From assembly GCA_947166565.1 (NCBI GenBank), contig CAMVEL010000005.1, positions 21,699 to 85,698 on the forward strand: DNA of 64,000 nt, given 5' to 3'. The translations under genes were made by a program, and so were the position numbers. The notes beneath the pieces were generated by a model, which did no database searches, was not told where the DNA came from, and worked only from the letters and a program-made list of their open reading frames with translations. Positions 25,318 to 33,173 of this stretch are shown here, piece by piece; positions within the stretch are counted from its first letter, which is position 1, and every line of letters begins with the position of its first letter. The DNA is from an uncultured Erysipelotrichaceae bacterium. Its GTDB lineage: Bacteria > Bacillota_I > Bacilli_A > RFN20 > CAG-826.

Positions 25318-26087
25318 TGGATAGGGAAACAATCAAGGTTCCCGGAGTCAATAATTTCAGAGGTCTAGGAGGGATCAAGGTCGGCGATAAATGCTTTAAC
25401 AACGGACTCGTCTATCGTTCCGCGGGCCTTCATAAGATAAAAAAGAAGGGAATCGAAACCCTTAGGGAATTAAAAATAACCACCGTTTTGGACCTTCGTA
25501 ACGAAAATGAGCAAGCCCAGAACAAAGATCCGGATATCCCATTCATCAAAACGCTCGGGTTTGATTTCACGGGAGGCGCCCTTCCCGGAATCACGAGGGA
25601 GCAACTTGGCGAAATGGCCCCAAGCCAATTCATCAAGAAGGCCCCGAGGATGGAGGAGCTCTATGCCTTTATCCTCGACGGAGACCATATAGGCGAAGTA
25701 GGAAGGGCCCTTAACGCCCTCATAGCCACGCTTCTTAATGGCGAGACCGTCCTTTACCATTGCTCCGCGGGCAAGGATAGGACTGGCATCCTCACGATGC
25801 TTTTGCTTAAGCTTCTTGGGGCAAGCGAAGAGGAGATCTTCAAGGATTACCTTCTCACCAACGATTGGGCCATCCCTAGCGCGAAACGCCTTATGTTCCT
25901 GGCGAGATTCAAAGATAAGGAAATGGCCAAAGCCATCTATCCCCTCTATATCGCGGACGCCTCGTACCTTCATTCCGCTATTGACGCGGTTATCAATAAT
26001 TACGGTTCCTTCGATAGCCTTTTCGATAATGTCTTCAAGATCGAAAAAGAGACGGTCTCCCGCCTCAAAGAACTCTGCCTTTCCTAA
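25317..26087 (+). CDS. Tyrosine/serine phosphatase, Y_phosphatase3 type
   Basis: 256 residues. The phosphatase loop HCSAGKDRTG gives the catalytic Cys and Arg, and the N-terminal NFRGLGGIKVG...GLVYRSA is the usual family opening (PF13350). Members act on phosphotyrosine, phosphoserine or phosphoinositides; the substrate here is unknown. No signal peptide. The ATG at 25317 overlaps the metK TGA. Coupling to metK is unusual and has no evident functional reason. Confidence 0.9.
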   Translation: MDRETIKVPGVNNFRGLGGIKVGDKCFNNGLVYRSAGLHKIKKKGIETLRELKITTVLDLRNENEQAQNKDPDIPFIKTLGFDFTGGALPGITREQLGEMAPSQFIKKAPRMEELYAFILDGDHIGEVGRALNALIATLLNGETVLYHCSAGKDRTGILTMLLLKLLGASEEEIFKDYLLTNDWAIPSAKRLMFLARFKDKEMAKAIYPLYIADASYLHSAIDAVINNYGSFDSLFDNVFKIEKETVSRLKELCLS

Positions 26088-26205
26088 AGGAAGGTATAGC
26101 CCCAACTATATATTGAATACGTGAAAAGAGTTCCTGTCAAGACTTGTCCTTTCTTCTATTTTTCATACAATAATGACGTAAGCCCTATAGGAGGGGCAGA
26201 AACAT

Positions 26206-26760
26206 ATGAAATATCAAATAATCGGAAAGAACATCGAGGTCACCGATGCTATTCGCGCAGACATTGAGCGAAAACTCGGGAAGATGGACAAGTATTTCGT
26301 CATCGACGACGAAGTCCTTTGCCGCGCCGTCGTCAGGAGCTATAACGTCGGCGCCAAAGTCGAGCTCACCATCTTCACCAAATTGATGACCTTCCGCGCC
26401 GAGGTCAGGGATAACGACCTCTACGCCGCCGTCGATTTAGCCGTCGACAAACTCGAAGACCAAATGAGGAAACTCAAAACCCGTCTTAGCCGCCGTTCCG
26501 AGAAGAACATCAACCTCGGAAAGGCCCTCGTCATGGAACGCCTCGAGGAAGAGGAAGAAGAGGAGGAGAACGATGAAATCGTCCGCACCAAATCCATCTA
26601 CCTCGATCCAATGGATATCGATGAAGCCATCACCCGTATGGAAGCGATCGGCCACGATTTCTTCCTCTATCTCGATAGGGAAGACGACCAAATCTCCGTC
26701 GTCTATCGCCGCGTCGATGGAGGCTATGGCATCATCCAGGCCGAGAACAAGCTTAAATAA
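26206..26760 (+). CDS. hpf: Long-form ribosome hibernation promoting factor
   Basis: A 184-residue protein that dimerises 70S ribosomes under stress. The N-terminal S30AE domain (1-100: MKYQIIGKNIEVTDAIR...) is followed by an acidic linker (EEEEEEEENDE, about 115-125) and the C-terminal dimerisation domain (about 130-180, with DEAITRMEAIGHDFFLY and VYRRVDGGYGII). This is the long HPF typical of Bacillota. GGAGGGG lies about 10 nt before the ATG, with a TACAAT box upstream at about 26166. Codons are strongly C-ending, consistent with high expression. A terminator follows. Confidence 0.96.
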   Translation: MKYQIIGKNIEVTDAIRADIERKLGKMDKYFVIDDEVLCRAVVRSYNVGAKVELTIFTKLMTFRAEVRDNDLYAAVDLAVDKLEDQMRKLKTRLSRRSEKNINLGKALVMERLEEEEEEEENDEIVRTKSIYLDPMDIDEAITRMEAIGHDFFLYLDREDDQISVVYRRVDGGYGIIQAENKLK

Positions 26761-26777
26761 GCTTATTCAACGATCCC

Positions 26778-26809
26778 TAGGGCAAGAAAAAACTTGCCCT
26801 TTTCTTTTT
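26778..26809 (+). terminator. Terminator of hpf
   Basis: The stem GGGCAAG/CTTGCCC (26780-26786 with 26793-26799) is followed by TTTTCTTTTT. Confidence 0.9.
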
Positions 26810-26825
26810 GGCAAGCCTTCCGTCA

Positions 26826-27134
26826 TCAACTGTGTTTTATGATTTCCTTAATCTCAATTTTTTTGAAGATTTCCCTGAAGGTGAATCTTCCCTTCCCCTT
26901 GATGTTGAATAGTTTTTCTTTGTCCTTGAATAAACCGTGGTAAAGGCTTTTCTCACTTCCGTCTTTGGTTAACCTCATCTCGATGCATTCAAAAGATTTT
27001 ATCCCGTTTATTTCAAGATAGACCCTTCTAAGGACGCATTCTCGATAATGGGGGTAGGAGGGAATGGCGAAACGAACCTCATCCAAAGTGCCTTCGTTTA
27101 TTCCTTTTATGATTTCCTCGTAGGTATAATCCAT
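26826..27134 (-). CDS. Hypothetical protein, 102 aa
   Basis: Not recognised. The sequence is mixed alpha/beta, rich in Lys, Glu, Phe and Ile, with no signal or membrane helix; the opening MDYTYEEIIKGINEGTLDE looks like a normal helix start. Support for it as a gene is the clean frame between the hpf terminator and a GATAAT box 6 nt before the ATG. AAGGG also occurs 10 nt upstream. Function unknown. Confidence 0.6.
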   Translation of the reverse strand: MDYTYEEIIKGINEGTLDEVRFAIPSYPHYRECVLRRVYLEINGIKSFECIEMRLTKDGSEKSLYHGLFKDKEKLFNIKGKGRFTFREIFKKIEIKEIIKHS

Positions 27135-27140
27135 AAGGGA

Positions 27141-27164
27141 ATTATCCCTTTAGATATTGGTTGG
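27141..27164 (-). promoter_or_regulatory. Promoter of 102-aa hypothetical, -10 is 6 nt from ATG
   Basis: TTTACA upstream, 18 bp spacer, GATAAT (27141-27146) on the minus strand, then six bases to the ATG. Confidence 0.5.
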
Positions 27165-27273
27165 TGTAAAGACTAAAGCAACCACCTTTTTGCAAGGTTA
27201 TTCTAAAATATTTAGAACCTGCGTTTAAATTGCTACCACGTAATGGCAAAACCTAGTATTGTAATTGCGTTCT

Positions 27274-28137
27274 ATGGTTAAGGTAATCGCAACGGATTTA
27301 GACGGTACCCTCTTCTACCCGAAGAGACGTATCTCGATGATCGCGAAGAAGAACAAAAAATTCCTCTATCGCTTCATTGATGACGGGGGCAAACTCGCCC
27401 TGGTTTCCTCGCGTTCCGATAACTTCCGTAAGAAGATTGCCAAACATTTCGATAGGCCATTCGACTTCATCGGGGCCGAAGGCTGCTTTATCACGATCGA
27501 TGATCAGATGAAGGAAGAAACCTTCTTCCCTCAGGATCTTCTCCGCGAATTGATCCCCTATATCCGCGAGAAATACGCGCCTTGGATCTTTATGCTTACC
27601 TCCAAGAACCGTCCCTTTGTCGTCGCTAGAAGCGGGGTCAAACGCATCGTCACGGCCATCTATTTCCTCTATATGTTCTTCCAAGGGGCCTATAAGGAAA
27701 AAGGCGTCAGAAGCGATTATGTCTTCTTCGACGAAATCAATAAGGGCGAAGTCTACAAACTTATGCTTTTCGTCGGCTTCACCAAAAAGCAGAAACTGAT
27801 GTCCAAGAAGCTATGCGAGGAAATCAACGCCAAATACGATTCCATCGAGGCCCATTGGCTAGGAGAAGTTGCGGAAATCACCCCAAAAGGCTGCACAAAA
27901 GCCGAGGGGGTTGCAAAATACCTTGATTATCTTAAGATAAACCACGATAATGTTTTAGTTGTCGGCGATGGGGGCAATGACGTTCCGATGTTCGATAGAT
28001 TCCACGAACATTCCTACGCCATGAGCCATGCTCACCTCTCGGTGAAGTCCCATGCCTCGGCAACGATCAAGCATTTCCACGACTTGGAAGATGAACTATA
28101 CCCATCGGTGGATAGAAAATCATCGAAAAAGAATTGA
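27274..28137 (+). CDS. Cof-type HAD-IIB phosphatase
   Basis: A 287-residue cytosolic sugar-phosphate or nucleotide phosphatase of the Cof family. Motif I is ATDLDGTLFYP, motif II is ALVSSRS, and motif IV is VVGDGGNDVPMFD, with a large C2 cap between. Substrates of this family are broad and not predictable here. ATG 27274 is chosen; the in-frame TTG at 27265 has no support. No Shine-Dalgarno is visible, and a TTGTAA/TGTAAT box lies 8-9 nt before the ATG, so it may be leaderless. A 291-residue unknown gene follows after 15 bp. Confidence 0.88.
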   Translation: MVKVIATDLDGTLFYPKRRISMIAKKNKKFLYRFIDDGGKLALVSSRSDNFRKKIAKHFDRPFDFIGAEGCFITIDDQMKEETFFPQDLLRELIPYIREKYAPWIFMLTSKNRPFVVARSGVKRIVTAIYFLYMFFQGAYKEKGVRSDYVFFDEINKGEVYKLMLFVGFTKKQKLMSKKLCEEINAKYDSIEAHWLGEVAEITPKGCTKAEGVAKYLDYLKINHDNVLVVGDGGNDVPMFDRFHEHSYAMSHAHLSVKSHASATIKHFHDLEDELYPSVDRKSSKKN

Positions 28138-28152
28138 ACAGGAGAAAATAAC

Positions 28153-29028
28153 ATGCCAGAAAATCAATTGAATCAGGCATCTGTCGTCGTTACCACGCTG
28201 CTCCATTATAACGTGACCATCCGCGACACCCTCGAGTATTGCCTCAATAAGTCGTCCTATGATGTCGAGCTCTTCAAGAACAAAAAGAGAGCCGTCCTCA
28301 TCGAGGTCGACCAGAACACCCCGCTTAAGAACATCATCAACAACTCGACCGAGAACGAAGCGGGCGCCAAACTTGAAAAGCAGATCCGCGACTTCTATGA
28401 GGAAGTCTATGGCGATTCCAGCACCATCCTTTCCCTTGGCACCAATGCCGATGGCAAAGAGGAAGTCCGCGTCGACGCCAACCAGCATCTTGCCATCTAT
28501 AAGTACGTCCTTCCAATCCATACCCAGATCTCTTCCATGATCACCGGTATCCTCAACGACGCCCACAGCAAGAACATCGATGTCGCCGAAGTCGAGAAGG
28601 TCTATCGCTCCGAAGAGAAGATGTTCGCCGCGGTTTCCTATCTCACCCTCGTCGGCGATCTCAACAAGCTTTTCGCCGATTACAACAAGGCCCGTCAGGA
28701 AGCCCAAGGTGCGATTACCCCAGCCTCCAACTTCATCCAGCAGGACCTCGAGACCGTCATCCGCAACATCAACACCGTCCGCGCGACCTCCCGCGTTACC
28801 TCCCTTGTCTTCAAGCAGATGGAAGATAAGATCAACGCCCTCATCGAGACGATGACCGGTCGCCGTGACCTCCCAGAAGGCAAGAACCACAACGACCTTA
28901 TGCGCGAAACCGCGGAAACCGTCAACCTCTATGTCCGCGACGCCGAAGCCGAATTCCGTGCCTTCTATCCACCTCTAATCAACAAGCTCCTCGCCCAAGT
29001 CGGACAAAACGGCCAGGCGGCTGCCTAA
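28153..29028 (+). CDS. Unrecognised 291-aa helical protein, C-ending codon rich
   Basis: I do not recognise this protein. It has no signal peptide or membrane helix. It is rich in Asn, Gln, Glu, Val and Ala and looks almost wholly helical from about residue 115 on. An N-terminal alpha/beta part contains YDVELFKNKKRAVLIEVDQ. No catalytic motif is visible, and the C-terminus ends GQNGQAAA. Codon choice is overwhelmingly C-ending, stronger than in most neighbours and similar to hpf, pduL and metK, which suggests an abundant protein. AGGAGA lies before the ATG. It sits between the Cof-type phosphatase and a two-helix membrane protein, with 15 and 25 bp gaps, probably one transcript. Confidence 0.8.
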   Translation: MPENQLNQASVVVTTLLHYNVTIRDTLEYCLNKSSYDVELFKNKKRAVLIEVDQNTPLKNIINNSTENEAGAKLEKQIRDFYEEVYGDSSTILSLGTNADGKEEVRVDANQHLAIYKYVLPIHTQISSMITGILNDAHSKNIDVAEVEKVYRSEEKMFAAVSYLTLVGDLNKLFADYNKARQEAQGAITPASNFIQQDLETVIRNINTVRATSRVTSLVFKQMEDKINALIETMTGRRDLPEGKNHNDLMRETAETVNLYVRDAEAEFRAFYPPLINKLLAQVGQNGQAAA

Positions 29029-29053
29029 TTAAGGAAAGGACGTTAACCCCATC

Positions 29054-29413
29054 ATGGCCGAAACGAAAGCAAGGAAATTCAGCGGGAAGGAACTCGTGTG
29101 GTATATCATCGCGGGTGTTTTCGCCCTCGCTGGTTTGGTTTTCATCGTCTTCGCTTTGATCGGCGATTACACCCCAGGCCTCGCTTCCGATAACTGGGTC
29201 GCGACCTCCGAATCCGCATGGCTTACCAATTGGTCGCCCCTAGGCTATCGTCAATGGGGATTGATCCTCATTGGTGTCGGAGTCCTAATCTCCGTCATCG
29301 CCCTTAACTTCTTCGCTAGAGAAGGAGATAGGGACGAGGAACGCGCCCTTCGCCGCGCTCAACGCCTCGCTCTTGAAAACGAAGCCGTTGACGCCGAAGT
29401 CGAGAGCAAATAA
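29054..29413 (+). CDS. Two-helix membrane protein, 119 aa
   Basis: Not recognised. Membrane helices at about 12-36 and 68-88 flank a loop rich in Ser, Trp and Asn (ASDNWVATSESAWLTNW). The C-terminal 30 residues are highly charged (REGDRDEERALRRAQR) and should be cytoplasmic. It shares the C-ending codon bias and lies 25 bp behind the unknown 291-residue gene. AAGGACG precedes the ATG. A partner of the upstream protein is possible but not shown. Confidence 0.75.
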   Translation: MAETKARKFSGKELVWYIIAGVFALAGLVFIVFALIGDYTPGLASDNWVATSESAWLTNWSPLGYRQWGLILIGVGVLISVIALNFFAREGDRDEERALRRAQRLALENEAVDAEVESK

Positions 29414-29427
29414 CCATTCCGAAATAA

Positions 29428-29459
29428 TCAAGGCTCACCGCGCGGTGAGCCTTTTCTTT
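29428..29459 (+). terminator. Terminator after 119-aa membrane protein
   Basis: The perfect 10-bp stem AAGGCTCACC/GGTGAGCCTT with loop GCGC is followed by TTCTTT. Confidence 0.9.
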
Positions 29460-30795
29460 ATTTCTTACGATGTTCTTCCTTCCATTTGAGGATCGCTTCT
29501 AGCCGCGGTCCGTATTTAGCTTCCATGCCTTGCTTTGATGGACGGTAATAACGTTTATCCTTAAGAGAAGGAGGCAAACAGACCATCGGGGTTAGTTTCT
29601 CCTCGAAGTCATGGGCGTAAAGATAACCTTCGCCATAGCCAAGATCCTTCATGAGCTTGGTTGGGGCGTTACGGATATATAAAGGCACGGGTTCCGCGAT
29701 TCCTTCAAGCGCGTCTTTGGCCGCTTCGTTATAAGCGACTTCCAGGGCGTTGCTTTTTGGGGCAAGCGACATATAGACGACGGCCTCAGTAAGGATGACG
29801 TTGCATTCTGGCATGCCGATGTTCTTGCAGGCTTCGAAAGCGGCGACTGCAAGGGGTAAGGCGTGGGTATCGGCCATACCGACATCTTCGGATGCGCAAC
29901 GGATGACGCGTCTAGCGATATATAGGGGGTCTTCCCCGGCTTCAAGCATCCTTGCAAGCCAATATGTCGCGGCATCGGGGTCGCTGTTCCTCATCGATTT
30001 ATGGAGGGCGGAGATGATGTCATATTTCTGATCGCCTCCCTTATCGTAAAGAAGCGACTTGCGCGCGGTTATCTCCTCAACGGAAGCGATGCTGATATGG
30101 GTTAAGCCTTCCGCATCGACTTCGCCATTCAAAACGGCCATCTCCAAGGTAGATAAGGCTTTTCTAGCATCCCCGTTAGCGAAAGAAGCGATCATCGGGA
30201 TTGCGCCTTCCTCCGCCTCAATCTTTTGTTTGCCAAAGCCGTTCTCGGAGGTTAAGGCCCTATTGAGCAACACTTCTATATCCTTGCTTGAAAGAGCTTG
30301 GAGGACGAAGACTTTGCATCTTGAAAGAAGAGCGGCGTTAACCTCAAACGAGGGGTTTTCGGTCGTGGCCCCAATAAGGATGATCGAGCCTTTTTCGACA
30401 TAAGGGAGGAAAGCGTCTTGCTGAGCTTTGTTGAATCGATGGATTTCATCGACGAAAAGAATCGTCCTTTCGCCTATTTTCCTTCCTTCCTCGCTTTGCT
30501 CCATGACCTCCTTGATCTCCTTGATGCCAGAGGTGACCGCGGAGAAATTGATGAAGCGGGATTTGGTTTTCTCGGCGATGATTGAGGCAAGGGTCGTCTT
30601 CCCGACTCCGGGAGGACCCCAAAAGATCATCGAGGTGACCTTATCTTCCTCGATTAGTCTTCTAAGGACCTTACCTTCTCCTAAAAGATGGGTTTGGCCC
30701 ACGAATTCGTCTAAGCCCTTTGGACGGAGCCTAGCCGCAAGAGGAAGGGCTTCGCTAGCCTTTTCCTCGAATAGGTTCAACTGTTCGTTAATCAT
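29458..30795 (-). CDS. rarA: Replication-associated recombination ATPase RarA
   Basis: An AAA+ ATPase (MgsA/WRNIP1 family) acting at stalled replication forks. Walker A is GPPGVGKTT, Walker B is FVDEIHRFNKAQQDAFLP, and the N-terminus opens PLAARLRPKGLDEFVGQTHLL. Later, ARRVIRCASEDVGMAD and the conserved C-terminal tetramerisation region follow. 445 residues is typical. It starts 6 bp after the stop of the membrane phosphatase gene, with no ribosome-binding site in that gap, so it is probably the tail of the NRPS operon or read by coupling. Functional linkage to the NRPS is unlikely. Confidence 0.95.
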   Translation of the reverse strand: MINEQLNLFEEKASEALPLAARLRPKGLDEFVGQTHLLGEGKVLRRLIEEDKVTSMIFWGPPGVGKTTLASIIAEKTKSRFINFSAVTSGIKEIKEVMEQSEEGRKIGERTILFVDEIHRFNKAQQDAFLPYVEKGSIILIGATTENPSFEVNAALLSRCKVFVLQALSSKDIEVLLNRALTSENGFGKQKIEAEEGAIPMIASFANGDARKALSTLEMAVLNGEVDAEGLTHISIASVEEITARKSLLYDKGGDQKYDIISALHKSMRNSDPDAATYWLARMLEAGEDPLYIARRVIRCASEDVGMADTHALPLAVAAFEACKNIGMPECNVILTEAVVYMSLAPKSNALEVAYNEAAKDALEGIAEPVPLYIRNAPTKLMKDLGYGEGYLYAHDFEEKLTPMVCLPPSLKDKRYYRPSKQGMEAKYGPRLEAILKWKEEHRKK

Positions 30796-30801
30796 CGTCT
30801 T

Positions 30802-32868
30802 TTATTTATAGTCTTTCCTGAACGAAAGGATGTTACGCCTTGCAACGTAGGTGTGGGTGATTTCATCAAGCATCGACTGGGCCATCAAAATCCCAAGGCC
30901 ACCCGCTTCGTTTTCATCATACTCCGGTTTATCGGTAAGAGGATCAAATTGAATGCCGTGATCGACGAGGGTTCCCTTAACGGAAGAACCATCATCGCGA
31001 AGGACGAGCATCGCTGGCTTATCGCCGGATTCCGAATAATTGACGACATTGGAGCAAAGTTCATCCATGATAACCTGGATTTTGCTGATGAAGGCCATAT
31101 CTTTGCCTTCGAGGAAGTCATCGATGAAGGGCTCGACTTTTGTTAGTCCTTCGGGAGTGGCTTCGAATATCAAAGTGCGTTCCCTGACGTAATCGAGCGA
31201 GACCATGCAGGCATCATCGCTTTGTTCAGCGGTTTTGACGAAGTCCGCGACGGCTTCCCACATCGCGTGGAAGCTAAGCTCGCTAGGAAGGGAGGCGTTT
31301 TTGTTGAGGGCCTCGCGGATCCTTTCCTTGCCGAAGAGGTTGCCATCGATATCCATGGCTTCGGAGACCCCGTCTGTATAAAGGAAGAGGCGGTCGCCTG
31401 GGACCAATTTTATCTTTTGATCAACGAATTCAAGGCCTTCGTCCATGCCAAGCATGAGGTTAGCTTCTTCATCGAGGGGTTCATACACCCCGTTATGGCC
31501 AAGGAAGACGGGTTCATGCCCGCAGTTGACGTAATGGAGCCATCCCGTCTTGACATTGAGGACCGCTAAGAAGGCGGTGACGAAGAAATTCTCCGCATTG
31601 TCTTCGCAAAGGATCTTGTTGGCTTCGTCGACATCAAGGTCTTTTAAGGCAAGACGCAAGAGCATATTGGCCTTAGCCATGAACAAAGCGGCCGGAACGC
31701 CCTTGCCGGAAACGTCGCCAACGAAGAATCCGACATGGTCTTCATCGATTTGGAAATAGTTATACAAATCACCACCGACTTCCTTCGCCGGCTTCATGGT
31801 GCCTCTTATTAGGAAATTCTCGCCAATCAATGGAGCGGAAGGGACCATTGAGGATTGGATGCGTTCGGCCAAGGCGAGGTCGGCGTTGATCTTCTCCTCG
31901 AATATTGCCGATTGACGTACCTTTTCTGAATAATCGGCGATAGCTTCTTGGGTGAAATAAAGCGAATTGTTGAGGTCGCTTATCTCGTTCTCGGTCCTTC
32001 GTTTGCTTAAGCCAAAGAGCACCTCCGGCTTTCCTTCTTTTAAGGAGGCGACGTATTCGTTCCCCGTTTTGGAAAGGCGATGGAGGGGGTTGATGATAAG
32101 AAGATAAAGCAATAAGGCGATGATGCCGGTTAAGACCACTAAGAGGATGCTAGCGACGATCGCGAAGTTTTGGGTGAATCTTGACATAGCCGCGTAGACT
32201 TCGCCGACCGCGGTTTCCCTAACAAGCCAATAACGATGGGCCCCACCATAATCCTCGGGATGGACGGGGTGGGCCACTTCGCATAGATAAAGACCGCTTA
32301 CGAGCAATTTTCCAAGGTGTCTATCATTCACCGTCTCTCCATAGAATCCTTCTTCGACGGCATAGGAGGGTTTTTCGAAGAAAGCCCCGATATAAAGGGA
32401 AATCGCATCGACCTTATCGGCCTCGTCGATTGCATCTGAACTGCAAATCAAGACGAAACGGTTCGTGGCGGTATCTTCATAGAAAATGCCAACGAAGGTG
32501 GTAACATAACGTTGGAGTCGTTCTCTGCAAGCTACATAAAGCTGGGTGAAGGAGCTCGATTGGATTGTCGCGACGTATTCTTTTTCTTCCGCGCTTCCTG
32601 GAACAAAGGGCTTTTCGGGCTTGTTGTCCTCGTATTTTTTGACGATTGGGGAACAGGCATACCCGATAATGTTTTCCTCTTCATCGGAAGTAAAAGACGA
32701 CTGCAATGTATGAAGATCGGTGTTATCGTTGGTGACAGCAGCTTGGTATGAGGAGTCCTGGATAACGAAATAGGCTCCCGTATAAATTCCGCCCAATCCC
32801 AAAACTATTGCCAAGATTGTAGGCAAAAGAATCGACAAAGCCAGTGGGAAACGGCGTTTCTTTTTCAT
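30802..32868 (-). CDS. Membrane SpoIIE-type phosphatase fused to RsbW-like ATPase
   Basis: 688 residues. TM helix 8-35, an extracytoplasmic sensor-like domain (36-233), TM helix 234-260, a HAMP-like linker (about 260-310), a PP2C/SpoIIE phosphatase (about 335-560) with metal aspartates in GGDLYNYF, FVGDVSGKGVPAALF, LYTDGVSEA and SDDACMV, and a C-terminal GHKL ATPase (about 565-688) with the N box MDELCSNVVNYS and DHGIQFDP, GGLGILM. So one protein can in principle both dephosphorylate and phosphorylate a STAS partner. The STAS gene lies directly upstream, with a 4-bp overlap. Signal sensed is unknown. Part of the NRPS operon. Confidence 0.9.
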   Translation of the reverse strand: MKKKRRFPLALSILLPTILAIVLGLGGIYTGAYFVIQDSSYQAAVTNDNTDLHTLQSSFTSDEEENIIGYACSPIVKKYEDNKPEKPFVPGSAEEKEYVATIQSSSFTQLYVACRERLQRYVTTFVGIFYEDTATNRFVLICSSDAIDEADKVDAISLYIGAFFEKPSYAVEEGFYGETVNDRHLGKLLVSGLYLCEVAHPVHPEDYGGAHRYWLVRETAVGEVYAAMSRFTQNFAIVASILLVVLTGIIALLLYLLIINPLHRLSKTGNEYVASLKEGKPEVLFGLSKRRTENEISDLNNSLYFTQEAIADYSEKVRQSAIFEEKINADLALAERIQSSMVPSAPLIGENFLIRGTMKPAKEVGGDLYNYFQIDEDHVGFFVGDVSGKGVPAALFMAKANMLLRLALKDLDVDEANKILCEDNAENFFVTAFLAVLNVKTGWLHYVNCGHEPVFLGHNGVYEPLDEEANLMLGMDEGLEFVDQKIKLVPGDRLFLYTDGVSEAMDIDGNLFGKERIREALNKNASLPSELSFHAMWEAVADFVKTAEQSDDACMVSLDYVRERTLIFEATPEGLTKVEPFIDDFLEGKDMAFISKIQVIMDELCSNVVNYSESGDKPAMLVLRDDGSSVKGTLVDHGIQFDPLTDKPEYDENEAGGLGILMAQSMLDEITHTYVARRNILSFRKDYK

Positions 32869-33161
32869 TGTTTTAAGGTAACCTGATTGTTAAAGCCGGT
32901 GACGCGGAATATTTCGAGGATGACCTCGTTCGAGTTTTCGACGATGACGTGTTCTTTGCCGCCTAAATTCTTACGGCAGGTGAAGAGCAACCTTAGTCCA
33001 GAAGAAGAAAGGTATTCGAGCTTCGCGAAGTCAAATACGATATCCGTGTAGCCGTTTTCCTCATCTAGGGATTTCGCAAGAAGGGGTGAGGTGTTGGTAT
33101 CAAGCCTTCCTTCAAGCGCGACATGAAGGACATTTCCTTCGAGTTTCTTTGAGATTTCCAT
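32865..33161 (-). CDS. STAS-domain anti-anti-sigma-type protein
   Basis: A 98-residue single STAS domain. The phosphoacceptor region is LEYLSSSGLRLLF, where SpoIIAA/RsbV proteins have DSSG; here the Asp is Ser but the Ser-Ser-Gly is kept. It should cycle between phosphorylated and free forms through the RsbW-like ATPase domains on both neighbouring proteins. A downstream anti-sigma target is not visible; the exporter-attached ATPase is the obvious candidate. Overlaps the phosphatase gene by 4 bp and follows the exporter gene after 12 bp. Confidence 0.92.
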   Translation of the reverse strand: MEISKKLEGNVLHVALEGRLDTNTSPLLAKSLDEENGYTDIVFDFAKLEYLSSSGLRLLFTCRKNLGGKEHVIVENSNEVILEIFRVTGFNNQVTLKQ

Positions 33162-33173
33162 AATCTATTTCTC

